Source: Gammaproteobacteria bacterium (lineage in GTDB: Bacteria > Pseudomonadota > Gammaproteobacteria > Pseudomonadales > Pseudohongiellaceae). From it: a stretch of 64,000 nt of DNA. A program made the position numbers and the translations under genes. This document shows, one piece after another, positions 60,413-64,000 of this stretch (position 1 is its first letter; each line of letters opens with the position of its first letter). The notes beneath the pieces are model-generated. The model searched no databases, had not been told where the DNA came from, and was given only the letters and a program-made list of their open reading frames with translations. The stretch lies in assembly GCA_002730035.1 (NCBI GenBank), contig PBYU01000023.1, positions 94,709 to 158,708 on the forward strand. The letters run 5' to 3'.

Positions 60413-63010
60413 TTAGAGGGATGGGTAGCCCCCAACCCATATCGGGCTGGACCATGCGATGGCATCGTTAGCCTGTTCCACTTTTACATAATAGTAGTCA
60501 CCCTGATCGGTATTGTCTGAGTCGTTGAGCGAGAAAGTGATGTCCCTGCTACCGTCACGAATAACGCGTCGCAGAGTCAGGCCATCGCTTGGATAGTCCT
60601 GGGCGGGCAAGCTGGCCACAAGCGCACCGTCCTGTAGTTCACTCAGATTAAGTACCACGCTAGTTGCCGGAACCGATACATGGGAGCGGTAAAAAGGCGG
60701 CGCTGAGCCACTCTCCAGAGCCTCCTCAAATTCCAGTCGGATGGAAGCATCCGGGCCAACCTCGCTCAACTGCATCAATAGGGAGCTGGTGTCTCCCCGG
60801 GTGTGAGTCCGGAAGCTAACGGTGTTGCCATTCTGTTGCAGAGACTGAGTGGTAGGATTGATGAAGTCCATAGCCTTAATGCTTTCCAGTTGAGCACCCT
60901 CTACCGTCAGAGTACCACGCCAGTGACGCCAACCGCGGGGAGCGTCTCCTGTGTTGACAGGTGTAGGGTCTGACTGGAAGCTGAGCAACAATTCCTGCTC
61001 CTCGCCTGGTTCGACATCCAGCAGGTATTCCTGTTGCCATATCTGCTCATTATTCTTGTACAGGGCTATGGACTTAATCGGCGCCGTGCCGATCGCTCGC
61101 CCGGTGATATTTCTAGAATCGCTATAAGCTGCCCGTTGTCCCATTCCGGTGCCGTTGACATCGAGATTAAGGATAATCCTGTCTCCCGTCGTAGCGTAGG
61201 TGCGTTTGTCCTTCATACCATCGAAGATGGCATCCCGGGAGTGCTCGGGTGCAAACACGGCGCCGAGACCACCACGCTGCGCCAGAGAGTTTCTATTAGG
61301 TGCTGAGTAGCCAGGACGCGACAGGTGATCGTCCGATGCGGCCACCACACCAACCTCATGCCCATGAGACAGGTAAGCCTCCATAAACCATTGAAAGGAG
61401 CCATGCATAGACATAATTTCGATCAGGGGCTCCAGTTGTGGGTCGGACTGACGATAGTCGCCAGGGTTATGCGCGTGAGGAATGACCAGCACGTCATCGG
61501 ACTCGTAGCGCTTATGCAGTTCTGCGTAGAGCTCTGACAGTACCGGAAAGCTCAGGCCGGATACCGGCATCTGGTCTTTTACCTCCCGAAACAACACATT
61601 GTGATGACCGCCGAAGCGGGTGTGACGGGTCCATTCCCAGCCCAGATAAGGTGTAAACTTGCCGGGCTCGTCATATTCGGCAGTGGTTCTGCGCATTAAC
61701 TCCCACTCACCGGCATCGAGCCAAACATCGTGTTCGGAATGTGTTACGAAATCGAGCCGCGCATCATCGCGGGCAAAACGCATAAAATAATCTACTGTGC
61801 CAATGCCTTCGGAATAGCCCGAATGACCGTGGGTATCTCCCCAAAAAATTCGAAACTGGGGATCTTGCTCTACCAATATGGGATTGGCATCGCCGCTGAT
61901 GCTACCGTCTTCCGATTGCAGGCTGATCCAGTACACCCCGGGTTGCTCCAGGCTCATCTCGATCAGCGTAATCGGATCGGTACCAGCTGGTGTGGTAGCC
62001 ATCAGCTCGTCATTGACTAGCACATTGAATGCTGGAATCTCACCAGTGGCCCGATTGAAATAAGTATCTTCGGCCCGCACGGACAATTCGAACGGCTCAC
62101 CGGGTTCCACGACACTGGGTGCAAAGCCATGCACTCCGGCGACCGCAGTTCCCACAATCTCGAATGGCGTAATAGGCAGCGGTCGCCATTCGCTGGACCC
62201 GTCCAGATCGATATAGAGAGGCAAGGGCATGCGCACACTTTCAGTACTGGGCACTTGCAGTCCGGGTCCACCCTCGCTGGTATCGCCATAGGTGATGGTG
62301 ACCGATTCGCCCCGGTCCAGTTGCCCGGCTGCAACGCGAAAGGCGATGGCGGGTTGTGGCGCACGAAATCCACCATGTGGTCCTGATGCCTGGATGGTTT
62401 CCACTTCAAACTCGACATCTCTATCAGTGGTTTCGATAGTGATAAAACCGGCACCGGTCGGGTCGGTAGTTTGAAATTCGCCGAAGAGCGCAGAGAAATG
62501 CTGCGCCACCCAGAAGCCACCGCCGGTCTGAATCGGTCGCGTGCCTGCCCGCCAGGTTTGCCGAATCGTGGCAAAACTGCGAGCTTCGAAAGGACCGAGG
62601 GTTTCTGAGCGCAACACGCCCAGAGCACCGGCTTCCTCTCTTAACACGAACTCACGAACCAGTCGGTCCACCGCGCGTGACTGATTAATTGCGGCGCGGC
62701 CGCTGGGAGGCAAGGTAGACTGCAGCCGGATGCGCGGTCCTTCCAGTCCCACCTCGCCGCCGGCCAGCGCATAGGCGTCGGCCCAATCGGCAACCAGCCC
62801 GGCGCGCTGGGCAATCGTACTCGCATCGGTTGGCTCGCTAGCCACTGCCTGTTTTAAAGCTTCCACCTCGGCACGCAAGGCAGGTGCCATGTAGTCATCT
62901 GTGGCGGCAGTGTCGGGAGTGACCTGTTCCTGTTGTGAACAGGCGGCAACGATGAAGCTAACAGAAATAGCAGCAACAAATTGCTGCAATCGTTTGGATA
63001 AGAAAACCAT
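60413..63010 (-). CDS. Large DUF3604 domain lipoprotein
   Basis: The start is set at ATG 63010 (MVFLSKRLQQ), with AAGGAA upstream; the track's 42-residue extension is not signal-like. The 865-residue product has a lipobox ending IVAAC. The N-half (about 30-330) is an extra beta-rich region; the DUF3604 body follows with RIFWGDTHGHSGYSEGIGTVDYF, FVTHSEHDVWLDAGEW, YLGWEWT, VLVIPHAHNPGD and GVVAASDDHLSRPGY, again PHP-like His/Asp blocks. It is about 240 residues longer than the DUF3604 protein at 45.6 kb. It stands alone. Function unknown. Confidence 0.9.
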   Translation of the reverse strand: MVFLSKRLQQFVAAISVSFIVAACSQQEQVTPDTAATDDYMAPALRAEVEALKQAVASEPTDASTIAQRAGLVADWADAYALAGGEVGLEGPRIRLQSTLPPSGRAAINQSRAVDRLVREFVLREEAGALGVLRSETLGPFEARSFATIRQTWRAGTRPIQTGGGFWVAQHFSALFGEFQTTDPTGAGFITIETTDRDVEFEVETIQASGPHGGFRAPQPAIAFRVAAGQLDRGESVTITYGDTSEGGPGLQVPSTESVRMPLPLYIDLDGSSEWRPLPITPFEIVGTAVAGVHGFAPSVVEPGEPFELSVRAEDTYFNRATGEIPAFNVLVNDELMATTPAGTDPITLIEMSLEQPGVYWISLQSEDGSISGDANPILVEQDPQFRIFWGDTHGHSGYSEGIGTVDYFMRFARDDARLDFVTHSEHDVWLDAGEWELMRRTTAEYDEPGKFTPYLGWEWTRHTRFGGHHNVLFREVKDQMPVSGLSFPVLSELYAELHKRYESDDVLVIPHAHNPGDYRQSDPQLEPLIEIMSMHGSFQWFMEAYLSHGHEVGVVAASDDHLSRPGYSAPNRNSLAQRGGLGAVFAPEHSRDAIFDGMKDKRTYATTGDRIILNLDVNGTGMGQRAAYSDSRNITGRAIGTAPIKSIALYKNNEQIWQQEYLLDVEPGEEQELLLSFQSDPTPVNTGDAPRGWRHWRGTLTVEGAQLESIKAMDFINPTTQSLQQNGNTVSFRTHTRGDTSSLLMQLSEVGPDASIRLEFEEALESGSAPPFYRSHVSVPATSVVLNLSELQDGALVASLPAQDYPSDGLTLRRVIRDGSRDITFSLNDSDNTDQGDYYYVKVEQANDAIAWSSPIWVGGYPSL

Positions 63011-63380
63011 GATTGTTCCTTCTCGAATAAGTCGGCGAACAATTAGAGTTATACGTGAAATTAGAAGGTAGGTAAAACTCGATCTGGACTGGTTTTTAAG
63101 GTCAGGTGAGGAACCAAATCCGACAATTTGGAGCAAAAGAAATCTGCCGATGTCTGGCTTGACTACCCTTATTCACGGAGTTTTCTTTTGGAACGGGCGG
63201 GGCAAACCGGGAATCTAGCACAAATCAAGACCGCCTCGGTCTGCAATCTTCAATTTTGGCTGCAATTACTTGACAAGCTGTTCCAATTCAGAGACTTGAG
63301 TAATAGACTTAAAACAATCGAAAGGTGGATATGGAGGGGGTCTTCATATACACATGTCATGTGTACAGTGAGGTAGCGAG
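63011..63380. other. 370-bp AT-rich intergenic region
   Basis: It is more AT-rich than the DNA to its left and marks the edge of the apparently acquired segment. It includes a 17-bp palindrome (listed separately). The ORF at 63128-63376 in the track starts with TTG, has no ribosome site and no domain, and I do not support it. Confidence 0.5.
63349..63365. promoter_or_regulatory. 17-bp palindrome before the P-loop gene
   Basis: TACACATG-T-CATGTGTA is a perfect inverted repeat with 8-base arms and one central base, 15 bp before the ATPase start. It may be an operator for a local regulator; none is encoded in the window. Confidence 0.45.
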
Positions 63381-63875
63381 TTGAGAAATGGAACTTTGTA
63401 TTTTTTCTGTGGGAAAATGGGTGCAGGAAAAACAACTGAATCAAAAGTAGTGGCTAGCAGCGAAAATGCTGTTTTAATTTCTGAAGATGAGTGGCTATCG
63501 ATACTTTATCCAAATCAAATAAACACATTTGAAGAGTATCTCCAATACTCTTCAAGACTAAAGCCGTTGATTTATACTCATGTAGTAAGTATTTTGAAAG
63601 CTGGTTCGAATGTCGTCATGGACTTCCCCGCCAATACGGAGAAGCAACGGGAATGGTACATTAAACTTTCCGGTTTTGCTGGCGCTCAGAGCAAACTTAT
63701 TTATCTAAAAGCAAGTGACGAACTCTGCCTTAAACAAATCGCCAGCAGGCGTATTGAACAGCCTGAACGAGCCAAATTTGATACCAGAATTGTTTTTAAC
63801 GAAGTGAACAAATTCTTTCAAGAACCAAGCGAAAGTGGAGGATTAAACATTCAAGTCATAGAGAAAGACGCATAA
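63381..63875 (+). CDS. P-loop ATP-binding protein (AAA_33/kinase-like)
   Basis: A 164-residue protein beginning with TTG at 63381, after GAGGTAG. Walker A reads FFCGKMGAGKTTESK (about residues 8-22), followed by a Walker-B-like NVVMDFPAN at about 76-84 and the lid-type segment CLKQIASRRIEQPERAKFD. It is like the small AAA_33/zeta-toxin-type or nucleotide/aminoglycoside-kinase-like ATPases, so a phosphotransferase is likely; the substrate is unknown. The codon use and AT content differ from the rest of the window, and an IS110 transposase end lies 35 bp away, so the gene was probably acquired. No antitoxin is visible. Confidence 0.8.
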   Translation: MRNGTLYFFCGKMGAGKTTESKVVASSENAVLISEDEWLSILYPNQINTFEEYLQYSSRLKPLIYTHVVSILKAGSNVVMDFPANTEKQREWYIKLSGFAGAQSKLIYLKASDELCLKQIASRRIEQPERAKFDTRIVFNEVNKFFQEPSESGGLNIQVIEKDA

Positions 63876-63909
63876 CAAGCGACTGTGGTGTCAATAACAC
63901 CTTTTCTTA

Positions 63910-64000
63910 TTAATACTGCCATTCGCAATCATCCCGCACCATTGCATTCAACATCACAATAAACTTTCGCATACAGGCCGTAAGCGCGACTTTCTTGTGC
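63910..64000 (-). mobile_element. IS110-type transposase, C-terminal end (partial)
   Basis: Reading the minus strand inward from the right edge gives HKKVALTACMRKFIVMLNAM and VRDDCEWQY, then TAA. The ALTACMRK-LNAMVRD block is characteristic of the C-terminus (Transposase_20 region) of IS110-family recombinases. The rest of the gene and its ends lie beyond the window. It is absent from the ORF track because it is short. The element's non-coding end, where an IS110 bridge RNA would be found, cannot be judged here. Confidence 0.75.

Noticed and set aside
63128-63376. 82-residue ORF before the P-loop gene
   Set aside because: TTG start without ribosome site, no signal or domain, and it overlaps the regulatory palindrome.
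1-64000. CRISPR arrays, tRNA or rRNA genes, prophage modules, known defence systems
   Set aside because: No regularly spaced repeats, cloverleaf or rRNA motifs, phage structural genes or recognised defence gene sets were found by reading; a tRNA or covariance-model scan was not possible.

Overview
The window reads as chromosomal DNA of a marine-type, aerobic, heterotrophic gammaproteobacterium. This is inferred from moderately GC-rich coding DNA, many exported proteins (Sec, Tat and lipoprotein signals), a TonB-type receptor, an RND pump, DUF1592/DUF1552 proteins, sulfatases and DUF3604 proteins. The genus cannot be fixed from the sequence. No rRNA, tRNA or CRISPR array was recognised. Most genes sit in short runs of one to five.

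Layout. 0-11 kb: 3' end of a secreted protein of the 'YEYACHEGNY' family, a two-helix K+ channel, M20 peptidase, cupin, DUF4159 protein, a TonB-C-like protein, an MFS exporter, a redoxin/cytochrome c/copper monooxygenase fusion behind a perfect FNR-type box, an MBL hydrolase, a DUF442-type lipoprotein, a 5' remnant of the same family as the first gene, and an unknown lipoprotein. 11-18 kb: a FadR-like GntR regulator preceded by three tandem 14-bp palindromic operators overlapping its promoter, then an RND adaptor and pump and an APC permease. 18-27 kb: a small repeat protein, PhoD-like phosphatase, periplasmic FAH-fold protein, alpha/beta hydrolase, serine beta-lactamase-like hydrolase, a frameshifted sulfotransferase and an acyl-CoA synthetase. 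27-36 kb: a likely periplasmic redox block (DUF1592 haem protein, DUF1552, ankyrin protein, cytochrome c-PQQ-type dehydrogenase, a 43-residue basic protein absent from the ORF track, cytochrome b, Mo-oxidoreductase). 36-45 kb: two sulfatases, GNAT enzyme, GH88/105-like protein, arylsulfotransferase-like propeller, cupin, small lipoprotein, YciI, LysE exporter. 45-51 kb: DUF3604, parvulin and HupE trio, then an amidohydrolase. 51-57 kb: MarR-GNAT regulator, SSS symporter, omega-aminotransferase and methylmalonate-semialdehyde dehydrogenase, consistent with uptake and breakdown of beta-alanine or a related omega-amino acid. 57-63 kb: a class III cyclase-PilZ gene broken by one in-frame stop, a TonB-dependent receptor, a second DUF3604 protein. 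63-64 kb: an AT-rich patch with a P-loop ATPase gene beside the 3' end of an IS110-type transposase.

The most distinctive signals are the triple operator before the regulator and RND genes, the FNR box before the Cys-less redoxin-cytochrome-monooxygenase fusion, the interrupted cyclase-PilZ gene, the frameshift inside the sulfotransferase PAPS loop, the CAAAR sulfatase fused to HEAT-like repeats, and the multi-gene redox block at 27-36 kb.
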